A stretch of 64,000 nt of DNA from NCBI GenBank assembly GCA_047615875.1, contig JBLHGU010000005.1, positions 1 through 64,000 of the forward strand, given 5' to 3'. The notes under the pieces were generated by a model. It searched no databases and had not been told where the DNA came from. It saw nothing but the letters and a program-made list of their open reading frames with translations. Each line of letters begins with the position of its first letter. Positions within the stretch are counted from its first letter, which is position 1. Of this stretch, positions 34,213 through 43,265 are shown piece by piece. The stretch is from JBLHGU01 sp047615875. Lineage in GTDB: Bacteria; Pseudomonadota; Gammaproteobacteria; Arenicellales; CAJQKF01. A program made the translations under genes and the position numbers.

Positions 34213-34586
34213 ACTATTGGCTAAACTAGTAATTATTTACAAAAAGGATTCCTTAATTGTCGCCGCAACTTATCAATATTGGGACTCAATGTAAGCTAAA
34301 TACGTACAGTATCGAAGGAATACGATTACTTGTTAGTAGCATACTAAACACGGAGAATATTTGATACTACCAACGTACGCATGTCAAATTCGGGGAACGA
34401 ATAACCACCTAGAGTGCTCTAGAAACAGCTCCGAAATTCAAAGTATTACTCATAACTGCGAATTATATATTTACTTTTGTGCTTAGTTTTTAGCTATAGG
34501 GCGGCGTATAGCCAACTAAACAGCTATTTTTTTGTGTATACAAAAAAAGAATTTTACTTTCAATTATCCCTCCATTGGCGATCTCT
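34213..34586. other. AT-rich intergenic region
   Basis: No gene was found in this stretch. Apart from the AT inverted repeat at 34527-34548 and the palindrome beginning at 34587, nothing recognisable is present. It may contain the promoter of the beta-barrel gene near 34213-34300. Confidence 0.4.
34527..34548. repeat. AT-rich perfect inverted repeat
   Basis: Seven T, then GT, is mirrored by AC and seven A (9-bp stem) around a GTAT loop. Either strand would give a weak stem flanked by U-rich sequence. It could act as a bidirectional terminator but has little GC strength. Confidence 0.35.
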
Positions 34587-34612
34587 GTAGGATGGATGAA
34601 ACCCATCCTACG
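34587..34612. repeat. REP-like palindrome, copy 2
   Basis: GTAGGATGG and CCATCCTAC form a perfect 9-bp stem with loop ATGAAAC, followed by G. It shares its core with the copy at 31572. It lies 24 bases beyond the 3' end of the SnoaL gene, a usual place for REP-type elements. I see no associated transposase in the window. Confidence 0.65.
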
Positions 34613-34635
34613 TTATGACCCATTGGAAGTGACTC

Positions 34636-35394
34636 TTATGCGGGATATCTAGAAAAAGCAGATTCAGAACTTACCGTTATCGTTTTTCCACTGACTTTTT
34701 GGTGCAATTTTTCAGTAGTATCCCAATGCTCGACTAGTTTACCTTCCTCGACTCTAAAGAGATCATAGAAAGCGCAGTGATCTTCGCCAAAATAACCTTC
34801 ACTGACGCATAGTACAAAACTTCCCTCCGCCAAAATCCGATGCACTTGTTGATAGTCAATCTTTCTTTGATTGTTATCGGATGACTCTAGTGCTGATTTA
34901 AGTGCCGAAACATCATCCACAAGTCGTGGATTATGCTCGACGTAGGTTTTCTCATCGACATAGTCCACCAAACGATTGAACTTCCCACCGACAAATACAG
35001 TTTCAACAAAGGATCGCACTAGTATGCGATTATTATCGGTCAATTCATGATCAATCGCCTCAGTTGGACCGTCTACCATACTGTGTCCAGATTTATTTGG
35101 TCCTTGCCTACGCTGGATGTTATCCCAGTGCTCCACCGCTTGACCATCTTCAAAACGAAACACTTCAAAACCAATATTACTGTTTGAGAAGTCATACTCT
35201 GTGTGTGCGAAAACGAAATCTCCATCTTCGAAGGCGCGCACTATATTCACTCGAGGTGAGGTCCTGGACAACCTTTGAAACAAAGCTACCAATCCCTTGC
35301 TTCCCTCCTGTGTTTGAGGATTGTGCTGAATATATGTGGCCTCATTAACCACAGCAACTGGTCCCGGATCACCAGTCTCGATGCTTTTCAACAA
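34636..35394 (-). CDS. Tandem SnoaL-like (NTF2 fold) protein, start codon lost
   Basis: Two related SnoaL-type halves are present (about 1-105 and 115-235). Each has an EHNPR- or QHNPQ-type motif and a VEHWD motif. Homology-like sequence continues upstream of the first usable start (TTG at 35394) through codons reading KKEQIRALL, up to a TAG at 35419-35421. The normal Met is therefore missing and the gene looks truncated at its 5' end, exactly where an AraC fragment begins on the other strand. Translation from TTG is possible but no ribosome site is seen. Function was probably a small-molecule-binding or isomerase-like role. Confidence 0.6.
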   Translation of the reverse strand: MLKSIETGDPGPVAVVNEATYIQHNPQTQEGSKGLVALFQRLSRTSPRVNIVRAFEDGDFVFAHTEYDFSNSNIGFEVFRFEDGQAVEHWDNIQRRQGPNKSGHSMVDGPTEAIDHELTDNNRILVRSFVETVFVGGKFNRLVDYVDEKTYVEHNPRLVDDVSALKSALESSDNNQRKIDYQQVHRILAEGSFVLCVSEGYFGEDHCAFYDLFRVEEGKLVEHWDTTEKLHQKVSGKTITVSSESAFSRYPA

Positions 35395-35414
35395 TGCGCG
35401 GATTTGTTCTTTTT

Positions 35415-35630
35415 TCGACTACGCCACTAGCCTACATCACCCAATGGCGTATGCAATTAGCCAAGCAACGATTAATTGATTCAAACTTATCTATGATCGA
35501 TGTTGCACAGGGCGTTGGGTATCAATCCGAAGCGTCGTTTGGACGAATTTTTAAAAGACATTTTAATATCGCGCCCGCGACTTTTCGTCGCATCGCGAAA
35601 GATAGGGTCAAGGAAATGTCTAACATATGA
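35415..35630 (+). pseudogene. Remnant of an AraC-family regulator (C-terminal helix-turn-helix only)
   Basis: From TTPLAYITQWRMQLA onward the frame matches the second half of an AraC DNA-binding domain, including LSMIDVAQGVGYQSEASFGRIFKRHF. The first helix-turn-helix and the ligand domain are absent. The frame can be opened by ATG at 35394, but those first residues come from the abutting SnoaL gene. This is a deletion or rearrangement scar rather than a working regulator. Confidence 0.8.
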
Positions 35631-35660
35631 GTTAGGGTTTTCTTGTTGATAGCCATAAAA

Positions 35661-36308
35661 TCAAAGAATACCTTTTATAAAACTCTCACCAAAAATAATC
35701 AACAGAAGTGGAACCGGTGATACTGCTATTACTATGGTAAGTAAAAACAATGGTACTGAAAAAAGCCGACTTATTCCTGCTATCAATGCAATACCTCCGC
35801 CACCACCGATTATTATATTGCCCGGTATATTTATCGAAAAGGCCAAAGCAATATATCGATGTTTTAGTAGCGTAGGGGTCAGTCTTTTGGGTGTACTAGA
35901 TAGAATCAGATTTAGGCGCTGCTCTGAATCCAGATATCTTAACCTATCCAGAAATTGACTTGCCTTTTGCAACCGCAAGTCATGTAAAAACCGCACAAGC
36001 ATTTGTTCTGGAATTATTCTTCCCAAAATAAAGCTTAGGCTAAGTGACGCTACTGTACACAGGTAAACAAGAGGTACGATCTTTGGTCCGAGAATGAGCA
36101 TAACGGCTAATCCAATTTCCGCACCCGGTACGAAGGGGATTGCCATGAGTATCAGGTAAGCAATCATTGAGATCATTATTATACGATGCACGGTAAATTC
36201 GTTTACCGGTGTAATATCGTAATCAAGCTCACTCACAATCGATTGTGTGAGGAAATTACCTAGTGCAATAACACCGATCAGAAGAAGCAGTTTGAGTATT
36301 ATATTCAA
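35661..36308 (-). CDS. Multi-pass membrane protein resembling the DedA/VTT group
   Basis: A 215-aa hydrophobic protein with about five or six membrane segments. The segment FVPGAEIGLAVMLILG followed by a helix ending ILGRIIP resembles the re-entrant loop pattern of SNARE-associated/VTT (DedA-like) proteins, but the match is loose. The start is TTG at 36308 with no clear ribosome site. The glycine run IIGGGGGIALIAG is another feature. Function is unknown; lipid or small-solute handling is a guess from the fold group. Confidence 0.6.
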   Translation of the reverse strand: MNIILKLLLLIGVIALGNFLTQSIVSELDYDITPVNEFTVHRIIMISMIAYLILMAIPFVPGAEIGLAVMLILGPKIVPLVYLCTVASLSLSFILGRIIPEQMLVRFLHDLRLQKASQFLDRLRYLDSEQRLNLILSSTPKRLTPTLLKHRYIALAFSINIPGNIIIGGGGGIALIAGISRLFSVPLFLLTIVIAVSPVPLLLIIFGESFIKGIL

Positions 36309-36357
36309 TCGATAATATTATATGACTAACAATCCAGCCTAATAACTATAGCTGAGT

Positions 36358-36894
36358 TTACTCTTGCTTTGTCGACTGTTTATCGGTCTGAACCAGGCTT
36401 CCCTTGAACCAGTATTTTGTTTCAAACGTCCAATACCATCGTCTGTTCGTCCAGGTAAAAACCCCCTCGATACTATCGCCATCAGTAACACCTTCCCACA
36501 AAATAGTCGCATCAGACTTAAGACAAGGTGTCACGGCTTTTACTTTGACTTGATTATCAATTTTCTGGAGCCAGTATTCTCCATCCGTATAGCCACATCT
36601 TCTTTCACACCCTTTTGAAACGAATTTTCCTCCATCGAATTTTATCAAATCCGTTGAAGTAGCTGGCTCGCCTACTGGGCCAAGTTCACCTGAGAAAGAT
36701 TTACCTTCTAGGAATGAGATACTGGTAGAGTTTGATACTAGTTCCGGTTGTAAGTCCCCAGCCGACAGCAGAGAACTGGCACAACTAACCAGGAAAAAAC
36801 AAAATTTAACAACGCTCCGAATAGCAGTATTCCACCATTGAAAGCAGTTGTTACTATTCAAATAAATATTTCGTCTTTTTATATATTCAAGCAT
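36358..36894 (-). CDS. Hypothetical secreted protein
   Basis: Not recognised. It has 178 aa with a long basic N-region and a hydrophobic stretch (about 30-46, ending LLSAG) that could be an export signal. The body is beta-rich with paired Cys (GCERRCGYTDGEYW) and many Trp (RRWYWTFETKYW). That pattern suits a small periplasmic or extracellular beta-sandwich. It stands alone in an AT-rich region. Confidence 0.5.
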   Translation of the reverse strand: MLEYIKRRNIYLNSNNCFQWWNTAIRSVVKFCFFLVSCASSLLSAGDLQPELVSNSTSISFLEGKSFSGELGPVGEPATSTDLIKFDGGKFVSKGCERRCGYTDGEYWLQKIDNQVKVKAVTPCLKSDATILWEGVTDGDSIEGVFTWTNRRWYWTFETKYWFKGSLVQTDKQSTKQE

Positions 36895-37035
36895 TTTTGA
36901 AAACTGGCACAGTCATACCAATACTGATTACAATCGTAGTTTATATGATTCCTCGTCATACTGGAATTTCATAATGATGAAGACCGCTATTTTCGAATTA
37001 CCCAGCTAAAAATACATGATGTAAGTAACGGCACT

Positions 37036-38217
37036 TTAACCTCTGATTGGTATATCGACCAACTTACCTCGGGGAATTTCCGCAGCCTTGTCGTACAATG
37101 GCAGTTCCGCCAATCTGCCGTGATGCATATCCCCATCAATACAGCCCACCATAACTTCGGCTCCAGCCGACAAACCACTATCATTCATTAACGCTATCCC
37201 TATACCCTGTTTTAAGTAGGGCGAAATAGCGCCGGCAGTGACATGTCCCACAACTTTTTCATCAATTTTTATCGGCGCGCCAATATGCGGCTCTGCGCTA
37301 CAAAGAAGACCACTCTGTCGGTTTTCTCGAGGAGCTTTTCTCAGCGCTGATTTACCGATAAAGTCAGCTTTATCCTGGTCAACAAATTGTCCTAAACCCA
37401 CATCGTAGGGCGTGGTTGTATGGTCGAAATCTGATCCCGCATTAAGTATGCCGGCCTCGATTCGGCGAATATGCATGGAATCCAATCCGAAGAGACCAAT
37501 ACCGTAGGGTTCGCCAGCCTTTTCTATATGAGCCCACAATGCCTCGGCATCATGATGTGCTTCTGTATAGTATTCCCAGCCCAGTTCATTAGTATAGCCT
37601 GTGCGGGTGACGACTACTTCCTGGCCGCAAAAGCTGACTTTAGTCTGCGCAAAATAACCAAAGCGTTCAGGCAAACCATTGTCACTGGCGGCTGCCAGGA
37701 CTTTAAGGGCATTGGGACCCTGCACCTGAGAAACATAGACGTGCGGATCAGATATACGGACATCCATGCCAATGGCGTGGGCTCTGGCCCAACTGTAAAA
37801 ATCACCATCTGCCTGGGCGTACCAGAAGCGATCCTCACTCAAGCGCAACAAGATACCGTCAACTAGTAAACCGCCGTCTTCATAGCAGGCCAGACCATAT
37901 CCACAGCGTCCGGGCTTTAGTTTTGTAATATCTTTGGTGAATAATTTGTTCAGCAAAGCTTCCGCATCAGGTCCGTCAAATTGCAATGGATACTCGCCCG
38001 TATTCAGCACAGCGACCTTCTGGCGCAGCAACCAGTAACCTTCCTTAGTGGAAAGTTGGTCGAAACAACAGGCCATCAAGCGTCGGTTGTAAACGCAATA
38101 GTGGGGCCCGAGGGGTCGTTCAATTTCATGATAGGGATGCCTTGATAAAGAAAAATCCCAACCTGCACCGGGTATGGTGCTAACCAGATCCCGTGTTTTA
38201 CCGTCGCTGGACCGCAT
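37036..38217 (-). CDS. GcvT-family aminomethyltransferase/demethylase-like protein
   Basis: A folate-binding GcvT-fold protein of 393 aa. GAGGAGG precedes the ATG at good distance. Typical segments are KLKPGRCGYGLACYEDGG, VSQVQGPNA, TRTGYTNELGWEYY and RRIEAGILNAGSDFD. It probably moves a one-carbon unit from a methylated substrate to tetrahydrofolate. The overall form resembles both glycine cleavage T proteins and DmdA (DMSP demethylase); I cannot tell which. It lies beyond a LysR remnant from the C1 cluster on the same strand and may belong to it functionally. Confidence 0.85.
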   Translation of the reverse strand: MRSSDGKTRDLVSTIPGAGWDFSLSRHPYHEIERPLGPHYCVYNRRLMACCFDQLSTKEGYWLLRQKVAVLNTGEYPLQFDGPDAEALLNKLFTKDITKLKPGRCGYGLACYEDGGLLVDGILLRLSEDRFWYAQADGDFYSWARAHAIGMDVRISDPHVYVSQVQGPNALKVLAAASDNGLPERFGYFAQTKVSFCGQEVVVTRTGYTNELGWEYYTEAHHDAEALWAHIEKAGEPYGIGLFGLDSMHIRRIEAGILNAGSDFDHTTTPYDVGLGQFVDQDKADFIGKSALRKAPRENRQSGLLCSAEPHIGAPIKIDEKVVGHVTAGAISPYLKQGIGIALMNDSGLSAGAEVMVGCIDGDMHHGRLAELPLYDKAAEIPRGKLVDIPIRG

Positions 38218-38309
38218 AAAGTTTGCCTCCTCAAGTTAATAGTCAATCAATTTCTGAATAGAAAAACCGTAACATTCCTTTATTTTTCAAGCAAATGACA
38301 ATTAAATGA

Positions 38310-38582
38310 AGATTTATGCAAAGCCCCAGCCTGGCCGGTGTCCAGGGCATCGTGTCTTCTGGCATTGGTGTTACGTTAATTAACCGCGGTCTGCTGACTG
38401 CTGATCAATGCAAATGGCCCGAAGCCAGGCAATTTGATGAGAAACCCAGCGTCAAATTTGTGATTCGTGCGACTCGGCTGATCCCACAAAAACTGCTGGC
38501 ACTAGTGAAAACGGAATTAGAGGCGTTTCTGCCGGGATTGGAGAACATATCGGGCCCTAATGGTACTTTCTTAAGCCCATAA
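38310..38582 (+). pseudogene. Remnant of a LysR-family regulator (C-terminal part)
   Basis: The frame from about 38310 reads like the end of a LysR ligand domain (SLAGVQGIVSSGIGVTLINRGLL) to the natural-looking C-terminus (about 90 codons). The helix-turn-helix and most of the effector domain are missing, and an in-frame stop closes the frame at 38307. It sits between the GcvT-like gene and the M24 gene of the C1 cluster, probably the former regulator of that cluster. Confidence 0.72.
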
Positions 38583-38638
38583 TTATCGCCATCCCGGCCT
38601 CCGAGCCAGGATCGCTAAGTGTAGCTAAATTACTGGAT

Positions 38639-38655
38639 CCCGGGTCAAGCCCGGG
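38639..38655. repeat. Short GC palindrome (CCCGGG TCAAG CCCGGG)
   Basis: Two CCCGGG blocks flank TCAAG. The motif GGATCCCGGGTCAAGCCCGGG is a common dispersed short palindrome in proteobacteria. A related degraded block (ATCCCGGCCTCCGAGCCAGGAT) lies just upstream at about 38591-38612. It may double as a terminator for the convergent genes. Confidence 0.5.
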
Positions 38656-38716
38656 GCGACAATGCTGTTAGGTTATAGTTATTTCACCCTTAAGTAAGTG
38701 CCATTCATATCAAGCG

Positions 38717-39898
38717 CTACTTGGGCGTGATCACTGGCATTTCACGAGATGCCCGACGAGTCAATAGCTCATAACCATCTTCGGTAATTACCAGATTTTC
38801 TTCATGCACAAGCATTTTTCCTGGCAAGAATTCCATGCCTGGCTCAATTGTCATCACCATACCGGGTTGTAATAAGGTTCTATCACCAGGCATATTCGAT
38901 GGTGGTTCAGTCAGGTGCAAACCAAGTCCATGACCGTACCTGCCAACATCATTACCAGAAGATGCTCCGGCAGCCTCCAACACCTTGTTCTGTGCTGCCC
39001 ACAGATCTTCAGACGTAAGACCCGGTCTCGCCGCGTCGATGCCAGCCTGAGTAGCATTCCAGACCGCTTCGTGGGCGCGTTTCGCGGCATCACTGATGTG
39101 ACCAAAGGCGAAATTACGATCGAAATCGCAAAAGTAGGCGTCAAATTGCAGGCCGGTATCGATAAACATTATCTGCCCGTCAGTTTGCGGAGTTTCCTGT
39201 GGGCCTACAATGATTTGTGAGTAGCCTCCTGGTCCGGAACAGACTGAAACAAAGGGCGCATTATCCGTGCCGCACTCAAAAGCGGCCTTACGAAAGTCCC
39301 GCGCCATCTCTACTTCTGTATCACCATAATTTACGCGCTCAAGGAACAGGTCGAAGGCGTCGCTACCAACACGACAGGCCTCTCGTACCTTATCAATCTC
39401 TCGCTCCGATTTGATCATGCGTAGCCCCCAAATTAAAGGCGACGCATCAACAAACTCTATGCCAATGATTTGTTTGCGCAGTCGATCGAAGTCGATAATG
39501 GGCATGCGAATGATGGATTCCCGACCCATTTCCCAGCCGATTTTGCCAAACCGGCAGGGTAAACCACTGAGCGTGTTGTCCAGCAAACTAACACCGTCAT
39601 CTTCTGGACAAGGTGCCGCCCAGGTACGGATATCTGTCACCCAGGTGGTTTCCATGGCGGGTCCACCGATTGAAGGCACCACCGCGATTGGTGCGCCTTC
39701 TCTTGGGACAACAATGAAAAAAGGTCGTGTTGGGCTTTCCCAAAATTGCGAATTAAAACCAGAAAAATAACGAAAGTTCTGCGGCATGGAAAGCACAATG
39801 CCGTCCATCTCAGAAGCTGTCATAGCAATCTGTGCTTTAGCCACCCGGGCTTCGAATTCATCAGTGGGAAACCCACGTGGCGGTGTTTGATGTGACAT
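38717..39898 (-). CDS. M24-family metallohydrolase (Xaa-Pro dipeptidase/creatinase fold)
   Basis: Pita-bread-fold enzyme of 393 aa. Unlike creatinase, the metal ligands look intact: D247 (MFIDTG), D258 (CDFDRNF), H323 (RYGHGLGLHL), E352 (TIEPGME) and E366 or E367 (VHEEN). It is thus a metal-dependent amidohydrolase or dipeptidase. It starts 3 bases after the PhyH gene. Context with a dimethylglycine-dehydrogenase-like enzyme suggests cleavage of an amidated or N-substituted osmolyte-like compound. DoeA-type ectoine hydrolases share this fold, but no ectoine genes are visible. Confidence 0.88.
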   Translation of the reverse strand: MSHQTPPRGFPTDEFEARVAKAQIAMTASEMDGIVLSMPQNFRYFSGFNSQFWESPTRPFFIVVPREGAPIAVVPSIGGPAMETTWVTDIRTWAAPCPEDDGVSLLDNTLSGLPCRFGKIGWEMGRESIIRMPIIDFDRLRKQIIGIEFVDASPLIWGLRMIKSEREIDKVREACRVGSDAFDLFLERVNYGDTEVEMARDFRKAAFECGTDNAPFVSVCSGPGGYSQIIVGPQETPQTDGQIMFIDTGLQFDAYFCDFDRNFAFGHISDAAKRAHEAVWNATQAGIDAARPGLTSEDLWAAQNKVLEAAGASSGNDVGRYGHGLGLHLTEPPSNMPGDRTLLQPGMVMTIEPGMEFLPGKMLVHEENLVITEDGYELLTRRASREMPVITPK

Positions 39899-39901
39899 GG
39901 C

Positions 39902-40765
39902 TTATTTTGCTTTGGCTTGTTGTTCAAAGAATGAAGCGCCCTTTGGCACTTCAGGATATAGCATTTGATAGTCACTACAGCGCACTCTACCGGTATGTGT
40001 TCCACGCACCACTTCGCCCATGTAAATGCTGGGAATGTGATTTTCCTGTAAGGGGTAGGTATCTTCCGCGCAATATTCACAAATAAAGAGCGTGCGTGGG
40101 GTGTTGGACAGATTAGGCGCGGAACCATGCAATAGCAGGGTATGCATTAAACAGGCCGATCCGGCGGGACCATAACAGGGCTGCGCGCGCGACTGCATTT
40201 CAGTTATCACGTCATCGCTTACGGTTCCAGTGAACACGCCATCGTGCCAGTGTTCATAGAGTGGTCCTTTGTGAGAACCCGGTATTATTTCCAGTGGACC
40301 ATTTTCAGGTGTTACATCATCCAGAAAGAACAACACGGTTATCAGGTCGCTATTAGTGTGCGGCTCAAACAGAAAGTCCTGATGATACTTAACCTGGGTA
40401 GCGGCGCCGGGCTGTTTGGAATTAATCTTTGCATTGTTGAACTTTAGATTCTCATTGACGATTTCAGCAACAGCATCCAGGGCCCGGTTGTTGCGCATCA
40501 CATTCAAATAGGTCTCAGAAATTTCTATAGGTGAGGCGATACGCCGAAGAGCAGGTTTGTCAGCAGTGTGCCCCGGTTCAATATCAAATCTGGCGCGCTT
40601 GTCATAGGTCTCACCATAGGGTTTCGAATGCGAGCGACTCTGCTCTTTCCATTGTTCAAACTCCAGGTTGAGCTGGTCCAATGTATCTTGGGGAATGGCA
40701 TTTTCAAGGAAAAGAAAACCATCGTTAGCAAATTGTTCTACCTGGAGTTTTGTGAGTGTCGACAT
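39902..40765 (-). CDS. Phytanoyl-CoA dioxygenase (PhyH) family protein
   Basis: Fe(II)/2-oxoglutarate hydroxylase of 287 aa. Iron ligands H128 and D130 (KYHQDF) and H213 (LLLHGSAPN) are visible, with R224 as probable 2OG partner. Such enzymes often hydroxylate osmolytes or N-alkyl compounds, allowing demethylation or ring opening. It lies between the flavoprotein gene (13 bases upstream) and the M24 gene (3 bases downstream) in one operon. Confidence 0.88.
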   Translation of the reverse strand: MSTLTKLQVEQFANDGFLFLENAIPQDTLDQLNLEFEQWKEQSRSHSKPYGETYDKRARFDIEPGHTADKPALRRIASPIEISETYLNVMRNNRALDAVAEIVNENLKFNNAKINSKQPGAATQVKYHQDFLFEPHTNSDLITVLFFLDDVTPENGPLEIIPGSHKGPLYEHWHDGVFTGTVSDDVITEMQSRAQPCYGPAGSACLMHTLLLHGSAPNLSNTPRTLFICEYCAEDTYPLQENHIPSIYMGEVVRGTHTGRVRCSDYQMLYPEVPKGASFFEQQAKAK

Positions 40766-40778
40766 CTTGGTTTTACAT

Positions 40779-43232
40779 TTAGGAGAACATATGTTTATTT
40801 TGCGGATCGAAGAATGGCTTCAAACTAACCTCGGCGGCAATCTGTCTGCCTTCTACCAGAACCGAATAGGAACCGTTAAGCAATGACTGCTTATCCGTCT
40901 CATCTACCGCCAGATCGACGAAACATAAGCCAACCGCTGTGTTAAGAGTTTGCCCATAGGCACCTGCAGTTACATATCCTGCGACTTTGCCATCACGCAG
41001 CACTGGTTCATTATGATGCAACAGTGGCTGATTGTCGGTCAGCTTGACTGAACATAAAAACGGGCCTGAGTTTTCCGCTTTGCGCTGCAGATAAGCGTCT
41101 CGACCAATAAAGGCTATCGGCTTATTAGTTTTACATAAATACTCAAGGCCCAGTTGGTGCGGCGATTCGGTATAAGCCATATCGTGTCCCCAATGCAGAA
41201 AGCCCTTTTCTATGCGTAGGGAATTAAGTGCTTCGCCGCCGATTGGTCGCATCCGATAGTTTTGCCCCGCCTGCCATAAAACTTCGAAAACATGTTCAGC
41301 AAAATCTGCTGTGATGAAAACTTCCCAGCCCAATTCACCCGAATAGGAAATTCGTTGTGCCATAACCTTTGCGTGACCAATATAGAATTCCTGCAGGCTA
41401 CCAAATGGAAACGCCTCGTTTGACACATCAATATCACTAACCGCACCTAACAGGTCTCGACTATCTGGCCCCATAATACCGAGTACACCAAAGGCCGATG
41501 TAACATCTCGAAGACGCACATCCTCGTCCAACAAAATATGATTTCGCAGATAAACAGAGTCACGGCGGGTGTGAGAGATGGAACTCATCAGCATAAAAGA
41601 CTCATCACCATGACGGGCGACCGTCACATCGCTTTCAACGCCGCCGCGTTCATTCAACATCAATGTGTAAGCCAGACGGCCATTCGGCAAAGCCATATTA
41701 TTGGTGCAAAGCCGCTGCAGGAAGACTTCTGCACCGGATCCCTCGACCATTAGTTTTCCTAGCATGGAGTAATCAATTATCGCGACCCTCTCGCGCGCCG
41801 CTTGTTGTTCCTCCAGAGCGTAGTTAAACCAGTTTTGTCTGCCGAAGCTGTACTCATACTTCGGTTCAATTCCTTCCGGCGCGAACCAACCCGGTCGCTC
41901 CCAGCCTTGTGCTTCGGTATAACAGGCACCGAGTTGCTTGAGGGTGTGATAAAACGGTGTTCGACGCAAGTTTCGTGCTGTTGTGCGCTGATAATTAGGC
42001 CAATGCATAGCATAGGTTAAGGTCAGGGTTTCCGGGCTACGCTCACGCAAATAGATATCGCGGGCCTGAAATTCCTCACAACGTGTCGGATCCATTTCGC
42101 TTAAATCCATTGGCGGGTGCCCATTCATTATCCAGTCAGCCAGCGCTCGTCCCGCGCCGGGACCCGATTGGATACCAGTGGAATTCACCCCCCCGAGAAC
42201 AAAGTAATTTTTTAAATCAGGTGCTTCGCCCAGAGTAAATCGTCCATCGTAGGAATAGCTTTCCGGCCCGTTAAAGAAAGTTCGTATGCCGACCTCCTGT
42301 AATAGCGGAACTCTGTTCATTGCCAACTCCAGAACATCCATGACATCGTCTTCGACAAATGGCAAAGAGTCGAAGCAAAATGATTCCGGAATGCCCTGTA
42401 CTCCCCAGGGCCTGGCCTGATTATGAGCAAAACCAAACAACAATTTGCCGGCATCTTCCTTAAAGTAGGTTCCATCGCAGTAAGAGCGCAACACCGGGAG
42501 ATCATTGGGTAAATCCGCGATGGGCTCGGTAACCAGATAGTAGTGTTCGCAGGCATGCAGAGGCACGCCTACACCATTCTGTTGGCCTAATTCCCGTGCC
42601 CACATGCCGGCACAATTGACTACAAAATCTGCTGTGATAGTACCCAGTTCAGTACGCACACCGGTGGCTCGCCCGGCACTTTCCAGTACCTGTTCTACCT
42701 TAATATTTTCAAACAGTTTTGCACCCCGGGCCCGAGCACCTTTGGCAAGTGCCGAAGTTAAATCTGTTGGATTTGCCGAACCATCGCTGGGCATATAAAT
42801 TCCACCTAACACACCATCCGGATTCATCAACGGCCAACGTTCCTGAATTTCGGGCAAGCTCAGGTAATGTGCTTCGATATCAAACAACGCTGCAAAATCT
42901 GCCTTACGCTTCAATTCCGCTAGTCGTTCTTCATTAATGGCAATGGATATTGAACCACTACGTCTATAGCCAGGGTTTTGACCGGTATCAGCCTCCAGCT
43001 CTTCCAGCAACTCAATGCCATATTTAGCGAATGCGGTAGTTGAATGACTGCCCTGTAGCTGCCCAACTAAACCAGCCGCATGCCAGGTGGTACCAGAAGT
43101 AAGTTGTTTACGTTCAAGTAATACAACATCTGTCCAACCCTGTTTAGCAAGGTGATAGGCTACGGAACAGCCATGAATACCCCCACCTATAATAACAACC
43201 GAGGCATGGTTGGGTAGTTGCTTAGTTGACAA
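40779..43232 (-). CDS. Dimethylglycine dehydrogenase-like flavoprotein fused to a GcvT domain
   Basis: An 817-aa two-part enzyme. The N-terminal FAD domain (GGGIHG, 16-21) has the TSGTTWHAAGLV segment, where the His (H51) can be the covalent flavin site of dimethylglycine and sarcosine dehydrogenases. After about residue 430 a GcvT-type folate domain follows, with ERVAIIDYSMLGKLMVEGSGAE near its start and RMRPIGGEALNSLRIEKGF inside. It should oxidatively demethylate an N-methylated amine and pass the C1 unit to folate. It starts 33 bases after the methyltransferase gene. Confidence 0.92.
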   Translation of the reverse strand: MSTKQLPNHASVVIIGGGIHGCSVAYHLAKQGWTDVVLLERKQLTSGTTWHAAGLVGQLQGSHSTTAFAKYGIELLEELEADTGQNPGYRRSGSISIAINEERLAELKRKADFAALFDIEAHYLSLPEIQERWPLMNPDGVLGGIYMPSDGSANPTDLTSALAKGARARGAKLFENIKVEQVLESAGRATGVRTELGTITADFVVNCAGMWARELGQQNGVGVPLHACEHYYLVTEPIADLPNDLPVLRSYCDGTYFKEDAGKLLFGFAHNQARPWGVQGIPESFCFDSLPFVEDDVMDVLELAMNRVPLLQEVGIRTFFNGPESYSYDGRFTLGEAPDLKNYFVLGGVNSTGIQSGPGAGRALADWIMNGHPPMDLSEMDPTRCEEFQARDIYLRERSPETLTLTYAMHWPNYQRTTARNLRRTPFYHTLKQLGACYTEAQGWERPGWFAPEGIEPKYEYSFGRQNWFNYALEEQQAARERVAIIDYSMLGKLMVEGSGAEVFLQRLCTNNMALPNGRLAYTLMLNERGGVESDVTVARHGDESFMLMSSISHTRRDSVYLRNHILLDEDVRLRDVTSAFGVLGIMGPDSRDLLGAVSDIDVSNEAFPFGSLQEFYIGHAKVMAQRISYSGELGWEVFITADFAEHVFEVLWQAGQNYRMRPIGGEALNSLRIEKGFLHWGHDMAYTESPHQLGLEYLCKTNKPIAFIGRDAYLQRKAENSGPFLCSVKLTDNQPLLHHNEPVLRDGKVAGYVTAGAYGQTLNTAVGLCFVDLAVDETDKQSLLNGSYSVLVEGRQIAAEVSLKPFFDPQNKHMFS

Positions 43233-43265
43233 TGCGGTAGCCTTGCAGAAAATAGGTGCAGATTT

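Noticed and set aside
38717..39898. Creatinase assignment for the M24 protein
   Set aside because: Creatinases lack the metal ligands. Here the two Asp, the His and the two Glu positions all look present.
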